Assembly: GCA_049522565.1 (NCBI GenBank)
Contig: JBEKNT010000037.1
Span: 1 to 30,047, forward strand
From: JASHVB01 sp049522565
GTDB lineage: Bacteria; Pseudomonadota; Alphaproteobacteria; Acetobacterales; Acetobacteraceae
Length of the DNA: 30,047 bases
Direction of reading: 5' to 3'
The position numbers and the translations under genes are program-made. This document shows positions 14,197-22,779 of the stretch, in pieces (within the stretch, counting starts at the first letter, position 1; each line of letters opens with the position of its first letter). Under the pieces are notes generated by a model, which was not told the DNA's origin, ran no database searches, and worked only from the letters and a program-made list of their open reading frames with translations.

Positions 14197-15987
14197 TCAC
14201 CCCGCCTGCTCCAGCTCGTCGATGAAGCCGGCGATCACGTCCAGCCCCTTCCTCCAGAACGCCGGGTCCGATGCGTCCAATCCGAACGGTGCCAGCAGTT
14301 CCTTGTGCCGCTTCGAACCGCCGGCGCGTAGCATGTCGAGATACTTCGCCTGGAATCCGGGATGCCCGCCCTGGAACACCGCGTACAGCGCGTTCACCAG
14401 GCAGTCGCCGAATGCATAGGCGTAGACATAGAACGGCGAGTGGATGAAGTGCGGCACATAGGCCCAGTAGACGCTGTATTCGGGGGTGAACTCGAACGCC
14501 GGGCCGAGGCTTTCCGTCTGCACCTGCATCCACAACTCGCCGATCCGCTCGGGCAACAGCTCGCCGCTGCGTCGCTCGTCGTGCAGCAGCGTTTCGAAGC
14601 GGTAGAACGCCACCTGGCGCACCACCGTGTTCAGCATGTCTTCGACCTTGGCCGCCAGCATGATGCGCCGCTGCTGCGGGCTGGCTGAATCGAGCAGGGC
14701 CCGGAAGGTCAGCATCTCGCCGAACACGCTGGCGGTTTCGGCCAGGGTCAGCGGCGTGCCGGACATCAGGTAGCCTTGCGCGGCGCCGGCCAGCACCTGG
14801 TGCACGCCGTGACCGAGTTCGTGCGCCAGGGTCATCACGTCGCGGGTACGGCCGTGGTAGTTCAGCAGCAGGTACGGATGCGCGCTCGGCACGGTGGGAT
14901 GCGCGAAGGCGCCGCCCGACTTGCCCGGTTGCAGCTTCGCATCGATCCACGGCGCATCGAAAAACCGCCGCCCGACCGACGCCAGCTCGGGACTGAACGC
15001 GCCATACGCGGTCAGCACGCGCTCGCGCGCTTCGGGCCAGTCGATGTGGCGATCGTCGTCGTCCGGCAGCGGTGCGTTGCGATCCCAATGCTGCAACTTC
15101 GGCAGGCCGAGCCACGTCGCCTTCATCGCGTAATAGCGATGTGCCAGCCGCGGGTAGGCGTCGCGCACCGCGGTCACCAGCGCATCGACCACCTCGTCTT
15201 CCACCATGTTGGCACGGTTGCGCGCGCTGCCCGGGCGCGGATAGTGCCGCCAGGTGTCGATGATCTCCTTGTCCTTCGCCAGCGTGTTGGTGATCAGCGA
15301 GAACAGCTTGATGTCCGCGCCGAACGCCGCGCCGATCGCGCGACCGGCCGCCTCGCGCACGCCGCGGTCCTTGTCCGACAGCCGGTTGAGCGCGTCGGTG
15401 ACGGTCAGCGCCTCGTTGCCGACGGTGATGCGCTTCCCGGCCATCGTCTCGTCGAACAGGCGGTTCCAGGCCGAGTGACCGGTCACCTCCTTCTCATGCA
15501 GCAGCTTTTCCAGTTCGTCCGACAACTGGTGCGGCCGGAACACGCGCAGGTCGCGCAGCCAGGGCTGCCAGCGCGCCAGTGCCGGGTCGGCCAGCTTGGC
15601 CTCCAGCGCCGCGTCCTCCAGCCGGTTCAGCTCCAGCGTGAAGAACAACAGGAGCGAACTGATGGTGGTCGCCCGCTCGTTGACCGACTGGTAGAAGCGG
15701 CCGATCGTGGCGCTCGCGGAATCACCGGCGAACAGCAACTGGGCGTAGGACAACAGCCGGCCCAGCACCTCCTCGATTTGCTCGTACTCGGCAATGGCGG
15801 CGGCCAGCGTAGCGCCCGGCAGCCCGGCCAGCTTCCCGGCATAGGCGGCGGCGAAGGCACGCGCCCGGCGATCGGCGCGCGCGAAATCGGCCTCGACTTC
15901 CGGGGAATCCGGCGCCTGGTACAGATCGGACAGGTCCCAGGCCGGCAGCGCTTCCGGGGCGGATGGAACAGGCGTGGCGTCGTGCAT
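14197..15987 (-). CDS. pepF: M3 family oligoendopeptidase F
   Basis: A 596-residue M3B oligoendopeptidase. The zinc site is HELGH in TLAHELGHGVHQVLAG (H389, E390, H393), with the third ligand E417 in TLAETASVFGEML. The PYLLLNYHGRTRDV stretch before it and the C-terminal Tyr-rich VPHFIHSPFYVYAYAFGD, which shapes substrate binding, are family hallmarks. The N-terminal 180 residues are the helical F-type lid domain. The length matches the family (about 600). It is a cytosolic zinc peptidase that degrades oligopeptides. ATG 15987 is preferred because GAGGAAG lies just upstream; an in-frame start at 16074 adds 29 non-conserved residues. It diverges from the acyl-CoA synthetase at 16158. Confidence 0.93.
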   Translation of the reverse strand: MHDATPVPSAPEALPAWDLSDLYQAPDSPEVEADFARADRRARAFAAAYAGKLAGLPGATLAAAIAEYEQIEEVLGRLLSYAQLLFAGDSASATIGRFYQSVNERATTISSLLLFFTLELNRLEDAALEAKLADPALARWQPWLRDLRVFRPHQLSDELEKLLHEKEVTGHSAWNRLFDETMAGKRITVGNEALTVTDALNRLSDKDRGVREAAGRAIGAAFGADIKLFSLITNTLAKDKEIIDTWRHYPRPGSARNRANMVEDEVVDALVTAVRDAYPRLAHRYYAMKATWLGLPKLQHWDRNAPLPDDDDRHIDWPEARERVLTAYGAFSPELASVGRRFFDAPWIDAKLQPGKSGGAFAHPTVPSAHPYLLLNYHGRTRDVMTLAHELGHGVHQVLAGAAQGYLMSGTPLTLAETASVFGEMLTFRALLDSASPQQRRIMLAAKVEDMLNTVVRQVAFYRFETLLHDERRSGELLPERIGELWMQVQTESLGPAFEFTPEYSVYWAYVPHFIHSPFYVYAYAFGDCLVNALYAVFQGGHPGFQAKYLDMLRAGGSKRHKELLAPFGLDASDPAFWRKGLDVIAGFIDELEQAG

Positions 15988-16090
15988 CGCTTCCTCGGAT
16001 GGCTGCACTCCAGGTCCATGTAAGCTAGTAGGGGCGGCCGTCAAAGGGCTGGGCCGCCCATGGCCGGGGATCAACCGGACGGAGAAGCGA

Positions 16091-16138
16091 AGAAAGAATT
16101 CTCCCCCTCCCCTTGTGGGAGGGGGTTGGGGGGGGGGA
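16091..16138. repeat. C/G-rich dispersed repeat, copy 1
   Basis: AGAATTCTCCCCCTCCCCTT begins a hairpin: CCCCCTCCC (16103-16111), loop CTTGT, GGGAGGGGG (16117-16125), followed by a long G-run. The same opening, AAGAATTCTCCCCCTCCCC, recurs at about 29947, and the hairpin recurs at 28862-28884. It lies in the leader of the acyl-CoA synthetase, just before its ribosome site. Confidence 0.8.
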
Positions 16139-16157
16139 GAACAGGCAGAGAGGAAAC

Positions 16158-17870
16158 GTGGACAGCTACCCGACCTGGCCGAATCTGGCCGCGATGATGT
16201 TCGGCCTGGCTCGCACGTGGCCGGACAAGCCGCTGCTGCGCGCCTTCCGCGACGGACACTGGGAGAGCGTCACGTGGGGCGCGTTCGGTCGCCGCGCGGC
16301 GTCCTGCGCCCGCCATCTGCGCGCGGCCGGCGTGTCCGCCGGGGACCGGGTGGCGATCGCGGCGGAGAACCGTCCGGAATACCCGATCGCCGAGACCGCC
16401 CTGATGGCGATCCGCGCCGTGCCGGTGCCCGCCTACACCACCAACACGGTCGACGACCACGCCCACATCCTGCGCGACAGCGGCGCGCGCGCGGCGATCG
16501 TCTCCTCCGCCCCACTGGCCGGCAAGCTGCGCGAAGCCGGGCGCCGGGCCGGTGGGCTGGACCTGCTGGTGGTCATGGACGGCCCGGGGGAAGCGGCGGA
16601 CGGGTTGCCGCGCTTGCTCCCCTGGTCGGCGCTGGTCGCCGACACCGCGCCGGCCGACGACATCGCCCTGGAAGCAGCCGGCATCCCGCCGACGGCACTG
16701 GCCTGCCTGATCTACACCTCCGGCACCGGCGGGGCTCCCAAAGGCGTGATGCTGCCGCACCGCTCGATCCTGTCCAACTGCCGCGGCGCCTTCGAGCTGT
16801 TGCGGCCGCTGCGGCTACGGGATGAAACCTACCTGTCCTACCTGCCCGCCTCGCACAGCTACGAGCACACCGTCGGCCAGTTCTTCCTGCCCAGCATCGG
16901 TACCGAGATCGTCTATGCCCGCGGCGTCGAATACCTGGCGGCCGACCTGCTGAGCGTCCGGCCAACCATCATGACGGTGGTGCCGCGCGTGCTGGAGGTG
17001 ATCCGCAACCGCGTGCTGACCCAGGTGGCGCGGCAGCCCCCGCTGCGGCAGCGCCTGTTCCAGCGCGCCATGGCGATCGGCCTGAAACGGCTGGACGCCG
17101 CGCCGCTGACCCTGGGGGAGGCATTGCTCGATCCGCTGCTGGACCGGCTGGTCCGCGCCAAGGTGCGGGCCCGCTTCGGCGGCCGGCTGGTGGCGGCGTG
17201 TTCCGGCGGCGCCAGGCTGGAGCCGGAGGTGGGGCGGTTCTTCCTCGCCCTCGGGTTGAAGATCCTGCAAGGCTATGGCCAGACCGAAGCCGGCCCGATC
17301 GTCAGCGCCAATCCGCCCGACGCGATCCGCATCGATACCGTCGGCCGCGTGCTCCAGGGCGTCGATCTGCGCATCGCCGAGGACGGCGAGATCCTGGTGA
17401 GCGGCGACCTGGTGATGGACGGCTATTGGGGGCGGCCGGAGGAGACCGCGGCGGTGATCCAGGACGGCTGGCTGCACACCGGCGATGTGGGCGTGCTGGA
17501 GGACGGCTACCTGCGCATCACCGACCGCAAGAAGGACCTGATCGTGCTGTCGGGCGGCGAGAACGTCTCGCCCGCCAAGGTGGAGGGCATGCTGATGGCG
17601 GAGCCGGAGATCGCTCAGGCGGTGGTCGCCGGCGACGGCCGCGCCGGGCTGACCGCGCTGGTGGTGCCGGCCGAGGGCTATGACGATGTGGCGGTGGCGC
17701 TGGCGGTGAACCGCACCAACCATCGGCTGTCGGTGACCGAGCGCATTCGCAAGCATGCCATCGTGCCGGCGTTCACCGTGGACAATGGGTTACTGACGCC
17801 GACGCAGAAGATCCGCCGCATGCTGGTGATCCGCGCCAACGCGCAGACGCTGGCGGCGCTGCACGCTTAG
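16158..17870 (+). CDS. Long-chain fatty acid--CoA ligase (AMP-binding)
   Basis: A 570-residue acyl-CoA synthetase of the ANL superfamily. The P-loop core is LIYTSGTGGAPKGVMLPH (184-201), followed by LPASHSYEHTVGQ, GYGQTEAGP (372-380), WLHTGDVG (438-445) and the hinge DRKKDLIVLSGGENVSPAKV (456-475). The catalytic lysine is K551 in TPTQKIRR. It activates a fatty acid to acyl-AMP and then acyl-CoA; the HSYEHTVGQ motif places it with eukaryote-type/FAA-like long-chain synthetases. GTG 16158 is chosen because AGAGGAAA lies just upstream; an in-frame GTG at 16113 would translate the C/G-rich repeat. It diverges from pepF and appears monocistronic. Confidence 0.92.
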   Translation: MDSYPTWPNLAAMMFGLARTWPDKPLLRAFRDGHWESVTWGAFGRRAASCARHLRAAGVSAGDRVAIAAENRPEYPIAETALMAIRAVPVPAYTTNTVDDHAHILRDSGARAAIVSSAPLAGKLREAGRRAGGLDLLVVMDGPGEAADGLPRLLPWSALVADTAPADDIALEAAGIPPTALACLIYTSGTGGAPKGVMLPHRSILSNCRGAFELLRPLRLRDETYLSYLPASHSYEHTVGQFFLPSIGTEIVYARGVEYLAADLLSVRPTIMTVVPRVLEVIRNRVLTQVARQPPLRQRLFQRAMAIGLKRLDAAPLTLGEALLDPLLDRLVRAKVRARFGGRLVAACSGGARLEPEVGRFFLALGLKILQGYGQTEAGPIVSANPPDAIRIDTVGRVLQGVDLRIAEDGEILVSGDLVMDGYWGRPEETAAVIQDGWLHTGDVGVLEDGYLRITDRKKDLIVLSGGENVSPAKVEGMLMAEPEIAQAVVAGDGRAGLTALVVPAEGYDDVAVALAVNRTNHRLSVTERIRKHAIVPAFTVDNGLLTPTQKIRRMLVIRANAQTLAALHA

Positions 17871-18380
17871 CGAAGTGTCCAGGAATCCGTGGCTATCGAG
17901 GGCACGCGGCAATCGTGCCGCAACGGAGACGAGAGCATGCTTATCTTCGTGCTTCGCCTCCGTTGGGGCAGGTGGCGGATAGAGATCACACTCTCCATCC
18001 GCTGGTAGCCTACTCAACCGGCCCCGAGGGTGCGCCGTGAGGCGTACCCCCGGGTGCCCGGTCTATATAGCAAGCCGCCGCGGCTGCTTCAATACGCCCT
18101 CGTTCCTACCATGGTATGTCGGCACCCTGGCGCCACGCGGGAGTCCGGTGGCGCAGCAAGGCAGAACAGCCGGCGGATCGCGTGATGGGTGCAGCGGTTC
18201 CCATACGGGTCGCGCACTGACGCCCGAGCGTCCAAGCGTCCGCTGCGGCCGGCGGAGGTCCCGGCCGCATCCCCTGCCGCCCGTACCAGATTGCCGGCAA
18301 GTGGAACCGTGGTTGCGCGGAACTGGAAGCGCCGGGCGACCGGACCCGGCAAGCTGGACGCTCGATTCGAGGGCTGGGAC
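17871..18380. other. Long gap after acyl-CoA synthetase, no convincing gene
   Basis: Apart from the hairpins at 17917-17970 and 18028-18049 I see no gene. Open frames exist on both strands (for example minus 18063-18689), but they are rich in Arg/Pro/Gly, have no ribosome site, and look like GC-bias artefacts or decayed sequence. Confidence 0.4.
17917..17970 (+). terminator. Imperfect hairpin after acyl-CoA synthetase
   Basis: GCCGCAACGGAGACGAG (from about 17917) pairs imperfectly with CGCCTCCGTTGGGGC (to about 17970), with CAACGGAG/CTCCGTTG as a perfect 8-bp core. It starts about 47 bases after the synthetase stop. There is no strong T-tract, so termination is only a suggestion. A second hairpin, GGGTGCGCC-GTGA-GGCGTACCC, follows at 18028-18049. 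Confidence 0.45.
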
Positions 18381-18569
18381 ATGCCGTATCGCACCTTGGA
18401 TGATCTGGACGCCGCCATCATCATGCTCGCCGCCACCGCATATGATGTGGCGGAGCGCGATCTCGACGTGCCGGGGAATTCGGAACAGCTCCGGGCCGTT
18501 GCTCTCGCCATCCTGCGCCACCTGGAAGAGCGGGAACAGCTCACGACAGTACAGCCGGTCACGGTATGA
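18381..18569 (+). CDS. Small hypothetical protein (62 aa)
   Basis: ATG 18381 is preceded by GAGGG at a spacing of about 7. The predicted protein starts MPYRTLDDLDAAIIMLAATA and continues with an acidic, helical, soluble-looking sequence ending in LEEREQLTTVQPVTV. Its balanced composition contrasts with the Arg/Pro-rich noise frames around it, which is the main reason to call it. No domain is recognised. An in-frame upstream start at 18189 gives an implausible N-terminus. Confidence 0.45.
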   Translation: MPYRTLDDLDAAIIMLAATAYDVAERDLDVPGNSEQLRAVALAILRHLEEREQLTTVQPVTV

Positions 18570-18746
18570 GTCAGGTGCCGAGAAGCACGGTTCGCCGCGC
18601 GCCATCCACGGATGTGCTGTTCGCACCAACGAAAAGTCGTGGGTGCCGACAGAAGGTGGCCCCCGGGCGCCTGACCCGCGAGTCGGCATGACGGGACTGC
18701 GCGGGGCGGAATACCGGCCGGCGACGACGCCCGCCGCCGGACCGCT

Positions 18747-19649
18747 TCATCCTGCGCGCTCGTCCAGCCAGGCCAACAGGGCATCGCGGATCGGCAGCAG
18801 GCTCTTGTAGCGCATCGTCGCCTCCGGCAGCGCGCGCACGGCGTCGGCGAGCCGAGCCGCCGTCTCGGCAGCGGCGATGGCGCAAGCCAGGGGATAGACA
18901 TGCACCCGGATGCCGAACAGCACGGCGTCCGTACGCGGCAGGCGACGCAGGGTCTGCCGTTCGACACGCAGGAACAGCGTCGCCCCGGCGTTCGCCGCGG
19001 TCACCGCCGGGTTGTGCGCCTCGCGCCATTTTCCCCCCGGCTGGAACAGGGTCGCGTCGTCCAGCACCGACCAGTTCAGCCGCGCGGCGATATGGCCGGG
19101 CTTGACGTGACGCATGAAGCGATCGACCGGCCGCGCCAGCCGCTCGGCATAGAACGGCACCGGCGCGTGCACCGCGGCGAGCGGCCGGCCGATCTTCTCG
19201 GCCAGGCGCCAGCGGCTGGGAAAGCACAGCACCGCGGCGGTCAGCACGGGCACCGCGTCATCCTGCTGGACGATGCAGAGGTCGTCCTGCACCAGCCGGC
19301 CCGCAAGTTCCAACGGATCGCAGGGCGGCGACGCGAGATCCCAATCCTCGCCGGTCAGCCGGTTGCGCAACATGTTGCCGTCGCGGGCGAACCAGTCCGG
19401 ATGATGCGTCGTGAGATTACCGGCGATGTCGTGCAGCGCTTCGGCTCGCGCGGCGTCCGAAACGGGGAGAGCGGCGAACACGGCGGCATGATGTTGCACG
19501 AGCAACCGGCGGCGTTCACGCAGTTCGGGTTGGTAGCGGTCGTCCAGTTCGAACCATGCTGCTTCGGGTAGCGTGACGAGGCCCATGGCCATGCGATAGG
19601 GGCCGGGTTCGAACGGCAGATGGAGCGTCTCGGGCGGCAGCGCGTGCAT
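18747..19649 (-). CDS. DUF3445 protein, heme-dependent oxidative N-demethylase-like
   Basis: A 300-residue DUF3445 protein. Conserved blocks are LPFEPGPYRMAMGL (11-24), FPSRWRLAEKIGRPLAAVHA (143-162), PVPFYAERLARPVDRFMRHV (163-182), ARLNWSVLDDATLF (189-202) and LFLRVERQTLRRLPRTDAVL (225-244). The known member of this family, HODM, is a cytosolic heme enzyme that oxidatively demethylates a secondary amine with O2 and needs an electron-transfer partner. Substrate here is unknown, and no reductase or ferredoxin gene is adjacent. ATG 19649 is taken because the conserved PFxPGPYRMAMG block follows closely; an in-frame start at 19751 adds 34 unrelated residues. Its promoter should lie in the 153-base gap before the MFS gene. 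Confidence 0.82.
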   Translation of the reverse strand: MHALPPETLHLPFEPGPYRMAMGLVTLPEAAWFELDDRYQPELRERRRLLVQHHAAVFAALPVSDAARAEALHDIAGNLTTHHPDWFARDGNMLRNRLTGEDWDLASPPCDPLELAGRLVQDDLCIVQQDDAVPVLTAAVLCFPSRWRLAEKIGRPLAAVHAPVPFYAERLARPVDRFMRHVKPGHIAARLNWSVLDDATLFQPGGKWREAHNPAVTAANAGATLFLRVERQTLRRLPRTDAVLFGIRVHVYPLACAIAAAETAARLADAVRALPEATMRYKSLLPIRDALLAWLDERAG

Positions 19650-19802
19650 GCGGTCAGTGTTGCAGGTCGCATGGCGGATCGCCAATCCGGTGGCGGAAGA
19701 ATTCACCACAGAGCCTGCGGCGCCATGGTCGGCGCCGCCGACAAACACCAACCGCTACCGATCATCGTCGGGGCGCTCCGCCTGCTCCGCGACGAATCCT
19801 GC

Positions 19803-21020
19803 CTAGGCTGCCGCCGGCCGCAGCACACCGGCCTCGTCGCGCGGTGGTGCGAAGGTCACCGCGATCGCCACTGCTCCCAGACCGATCCCGAACGAACCTA
19901 TATACAGCCAGAAATAGCTGCCGAACGTGTCGTACACCCAGCCACCGGCCCACGGCCCCAGCGCCATGCCGAGCGTGGAAACCATGGCAACGGCACCGAA
20001 CAGCGTCCCCATCAGCCGCGCGCCGAAATACTCCCGCACCAGAATTGCGTAGAGCGGCATCACCCCGCCATAGGAGAGGCCGAACAGCAGCGCGAGCGCA
20101 TAGAAGCTGGTAAGATCGCGGGTGAACAGATACAGGCTGACCGCGACCGCCTGCACTGCCAGCCCCGCCACCAGCGTGCGCTTGGCACCGACGCGATCGG
20201 CGACCAGGCCGCAGATGACGCGGCCGCTCAACGCGGCGATGCCGGCCGCGCCGATCACGGTCGTGGCCGCCATCGACGCCACGCCGCAGTCGATCGCGTA
20301 GCTGACCATGTGGAAGATCGGCCCGGAGTGCGCCGCGCAGCAGGCGAAATGCGTGAGCGCGATGGCGGCGAATTGCGGCGTGCGGAACGCCTGCGCCAGG
20401 GTGAAGTCCCGATCGCCGGCACCGGCCGTCGCAACCGGTCCGGCAGCGAGCGGCACGACCGGTGGCCGGCGTATCAACAACGCCATAGGCACGACCAACA
20501 GCCAGGCGAGGCCGCCGATCGCCAGCATGGCGATGCGCCAGTCATAGCCGGTGATCACCCAGCGCGCGAACGGCGCCACCGTCGCCGAGCCGAGCCCGAT
20601 CCCCGACGACACGAGCGCGACGGCAAGGCTGCGATGCAAGCTGAACCAGCGTGTCGTCGTCGCCGTCATCGGCGCATAGAAGCTGCCGGCCGCCACGCCG
20701 ACGGTAACGCCGAACAGCAGTTGGAACTGGCCCAGGCTGGTTGCCTGGCTCGCTGCCATCAGGCCGATGCCGAGCAATACGCCGCCGCATAGCACCACCA
20801 GGCGGGTGCCGAACCGGTCGGACAGCGCGCCCCAGCCGAACGACGCTGCGCCCATGCAGAGGAAGACGAGCATGGCGGCCGTCGAGATGCCCTCACACGA
20901 CCAGCCGGTGGCCACCGACATCGGTTGCAGAAAGACGCCGAGCGACAGCGCAGTGCCGAGCCCGATGCAGGTGATGACGATCCCCGCGCCGACGATCACC
21001 CAGCCGTAGAACAGTTTCAT
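19803..21020 (-). CDS. MFS transporter, OFA / monocarboxylate type
   Basis: A 405-residue carrier with 12 predicted membrane segments. It opens with MKLFYGWVIVGAGIVITCIG; FYGWxIV in TM1 is typical of the oxalate/formate antiporter-monocarboxylate group. The motif-A loop reads GALSDRFGTRLVVL. FYAPMTATTTRWF (TM4-5 loop) also fits the group. Substrate is unknown, probably a small organic anion. ATG 21020 follows the DUF899 stop by 10 bases, with GAGG overlapping that stop; an in-frame start at 21122 would overlap the DUF899 gene by 92 bases. It is the last gene of the ArsR / SRPBCC / DUF899 / MFS series. Confidence 0.87.
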   Translation of the reverse strand: MKLFYGWVIVGAGIVITCIGLGTALSLGVFLQPMSVATGWSCEGISTAAMLVFLCMGAASFGWGALSDRFGTRLVVLCGGVLLGIGLMAASQATSLGQFQLLFGVTVGVAAGSFYAPMTATTTRWFSLHRSLAVALVSSGIGLGSATVAPFARWVITGYDWRIAMLAIGGLAWLLVVPMALLIRRPPVVPLAAGPVATAGAGDRDFTLAQAFRTPQFAAIALTHFACCAAHSGPIFHMVSYAIDCGVASMAATTVIGAAGIAALSGRVICGLVADRVGAKRTLVAGLAVQAVAVSLYLFTRDLTSFYALALLFGLSYGGVMPLYAILVREYFGARLMGTLFGAVAMVSTLGMALGPWAGGWVYDTFGSYFWLYIGSFGIGLGAVAIAVTFAPPRDEAGVLRPAAA

Positions 21021-21030
21021 GCCCGGTGCC

Positions 21031-21816
21031 TCACGCCTGGGTTTCGCCAGGGTGGCAACAGGCATCGGCATCCTCGGCCGTGACGGCGTGGCAGTCCGGA
21101 GCGGCGCCGCGGCCGCCGTCATAGCGGTCGTGGTGCCGCACCCAGTCGGTCAGGTTGCCGTTGATCGTCTCGTTGCGGCCCTTCGGCGTGATGTCGAGCA
21201 CCGCGTAGCTGGCGAGGCCCAATTCGCCGCCGCGCGCGAACGACGAATAGGTATGGAAGATGTCGCCCGCTGCATCCTTGTAGAACACGCTGCGGCCGGA
21301 CATTTCGTCGATGACGCCCGGCCTGACTTCGTAGTTGTAGTAGGCCTCGCCCTCGGCCAGTTCGTCCGGCCGGAACGACACGTGGAAGTCGTAGTTGAAG
21401 TCGCTGCCGTAAGACGACACCCATTTCACCCGCCAGCCCATGCGTTGCCGGAACGCTTCGATCTTCGCCAGCGGCGCGCGTGAGACCGCGACGTAGCTCA
21501 CGTCGTGGTGTTCCAGATGCACCAGGGCGCCACTGATATGGTCGATCTCGAATGAGCACCCGACGCAACCCTCGGCCCAGTCCGGGCCGAACATGAAGTG
21601 CTTGACGACGAGCTGGCTGCGTCCGTCGAACAGCTCGGCCAGCGTCTGCTGACCGTCCGGCGTGTCGAACACGTAGGTCTTGTCCAGCTTGACCCAGGGC
21701 AGCGCGCGGCGCTCGGCGTTCAGCTCGTCGCGCATCCGGGTAAAGGCCTTCTCCCTGGCCAACAGACGCTTGCGCGCGGCAAGCCATGCGTCGGGAGATA
21801 CGACCTGGTTCTGCAT
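21031..21816 (-). CDS. DUF899 thioredoxin-like protein
   Basis: A 261-residue DUF899 protein with a predicted thioredoxin-like fold. The motif FMFGPDWAEGCVGCSFEIDH holds C84 and C87 at the position of a CxxC pair. LEHHDVSYVAVSRAPLAKIE, then MGWRVKWVSSYGSDFNYDFH, VFYKDAAGDIFHTYSSFARG and the ending DITPKGRNE are all family-typical. The function of DUF899 is unknown; it often accompanies ArsR/SRPBCC genes. The tail carries extra cysteines (DACCHPG). ATG 21816 has GGAGA about 9 bases upstream. A large hairpin (21865-21955) lies in its leader, separating it from the SRPBCC gene. Confidence 0.87.
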   Translation of the reverse strand: MQNQVVSPDAWLAARKRLLAREKAFTRMRDELNAERRALPWVKLDKTYVFDTPDGQQTLAELFDGRSQLVVKHFMFGPDWAEGCVGCSFEIDHISGALVHLEHHDVSYVAVSRAPLAKIEAFRQRMGWRVKWVSSYGSDFNYDFHVSFRPDELAEGEAYYNYEVRPGVIDEMSGRSVFYKDAAGDIFHTYSSFARGGELGLASYAVLDITPKGRNETINGNLTDWVRHHDRYDGGRGAAPDCHAVTAEDADACCHPGETQA

Positions 21817-21864
21817 GATGCGGTCTCCATCGGTTCGGATGAACTTCGGGTCGGCGTGGTCGTG

Positions 21865-21955
21865 TTGATACCGTGGGGCGGAGAAGCGCCGCGCAATCCG
21901 CCGTTGCATGGCGGGGGAGTGGATTGCGCTGCGCTTCTTCGCCCCACGGTATCAA
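21865..21955. repeat. Large hairpin between SRPBCC and DUF899 genes
   Basis: Two 35-base arms (21865-21899 and 21921-21955) are complementary at 33 of 35 positions around a 21-base loop. The left arm opens TTGATACCGTGGGGCG and the right arm ends CGCCCCACGGTATCAA. It sits inside the presumed four-gene minus-strand transcript, 48 bases before the DUF899 start and 10 bases after the SRPBCC stop. It could attenuate or stabilise the downstream half. It is not similar to the other repeat families in the window. Confidence 0.85.
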
Positions 21956-21965
21956 GGTCTCGCCA

Positions 21966-22445
21966 TCACGTTGTCGCCGCTGCCGCGATGTACCCGGCGA
22001 AGCGCTCCAGGCAGCCTGTCCAGCCGCCCTGGTGGCTGTCGCGTTCGGGGATGTTTTCGAAGCCGGTCTGCCGCAGGGTGAGCAGGGTCTGAGGGCCTTG
22101 CGCTGCGAAGCTGACCGTGACGCGCATTGCGTGGCCCGGGTTGCCGTCCGCATCCTCCCAGGCGTAGGTGAAGACCAGCCGTTCCGGCGCGACGACCTCG
22201 CGATAGACGCCGCGTTTGGTGCGCATGGTGCCGTCGGGCGAGCGCATGGCGACGCGGTAGGTGCCGCCGGGCGTTGCGTCCAACCGGCACGATACGATGG
22301 TGAAGCCCTGCGGTCCCCACCATCGCGCGGCATGCTCCTGCTGGGTCCACGCCATGAACACCAGCGCGCGCGGCGCATCGATGAGCCGCGAAACGACGAG
22401 TTCGAGCGGTGCCGCGGCGGCGACGCTACTGCTGCTGGCGGTCAT
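21966..22445 (-). CDS. SRPBCC / AHSA1-type START-like protein
   Basis: A 159-residue SRPBCC-fold protein. Typical blocks are LELVVSRLIDAPRALVFMAW (14-33), RWWGPQGFT (41-49), GGTYRVAMRSPDG, GVYREVVAPERLVFTYAWED and the C-terminal GGWTGCLERFAGYI. The fold makes a hydrophobic ligand cavity; no ligand is known for this type. ATG 22445 lies behind a strong GGGAGGGAGAA site and overlaps the end of the arsR gene by 20 bases, so the two are coupled. ArsR/AHSA1 pairs are very common and usually form one autoregulated unit. An in-frame start at 22706 would run through arsR in another frame and is rejected. Confidence 0.88.
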   Translation of the reverse strand: MTASSSSVAAAAPLELVVSRLIDAPRALVFMAWTQQEHAARWWGPQGFTIVSCRLDATPGGTYRVAMRSPDGTMRTKRGVYREVVAPERLVFTYAWEDADGNPGHAMRVTVSFAAQGPQTLLTLRQTGFENIPERDSHQGGWTGCLERFAGYIAAAATT

Positions 22446-22779
22446 CGGGATTCTCCCTCCCTTGCAGCTCGGCCAGATAGTCCTCCAGGCGATCCAGGCT
22501 CTGCTCCCAGAACCGGCGGTATTGCTCCAGCCAGTCGGCGGCGTCCTTGAGCGCGCCCGCCTCCAGCCGGCACGGCCGCCACTGAGCGGCGCGGCCACGT
22601 GCGACCAGGCCGGCGCGTTGCAGCACCTTGAGGTGCTTGGAGATGGCGGGAAGGCTGATGTCGAACGGCTGGGCCAGCGCGGTGACCGAGGCCTCCCCGG
22701 CGGCAAGGCGGGCCAGGATGGCGCGCCTGGTGGGGTCGGCGAGGGCGGAAAAGATGGCGCTGAGGCGGTCTGAGGTCAT
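22426..22779 (-). CDS. ArsR family winged-helix regulator
   Basis: A 117-residue ArsR/SmtB-type repressor. The opening IFSALADPTRRAILARLAAG (9-28) and the recognition helix ISLPAISKHLKVLQRAGLVA (41-60) are typical, followed by a Trp-rich helix (WLEQYRRFWEQSLDRLEDYL). It has no obvious metal-binding Cys pair, so it belongs to the non-metal group that partners with SRPBCC proteins. It probably represses its own operon through the two palindromes directly upstream (22788-22816). Its end overlaps the SRPBCC start by 20 bases. Confidence 0.9.
   Translation of the reverse strand: MTSDRLSAIFSALADPTRRAILARLAAGEASVTALAQPFDISLPAISKHLKVLQRAGLVARGRAAQWRPCRLEAGALKDAADWLEQYRRFWEQSLDRLEDYLAELQGRENPDDRQQQ

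Noticed and set aside
18063..18689. 208-codon minus-strand frame in the gap after the acyl-CoA synthetase
   Set aside because: No ribosome site, Pro/Arg/Gly-rich composition, and it is antisense to the more protein-like 62-residue candidate. It could be decayed sequence, but I cannot identify a parent gene.
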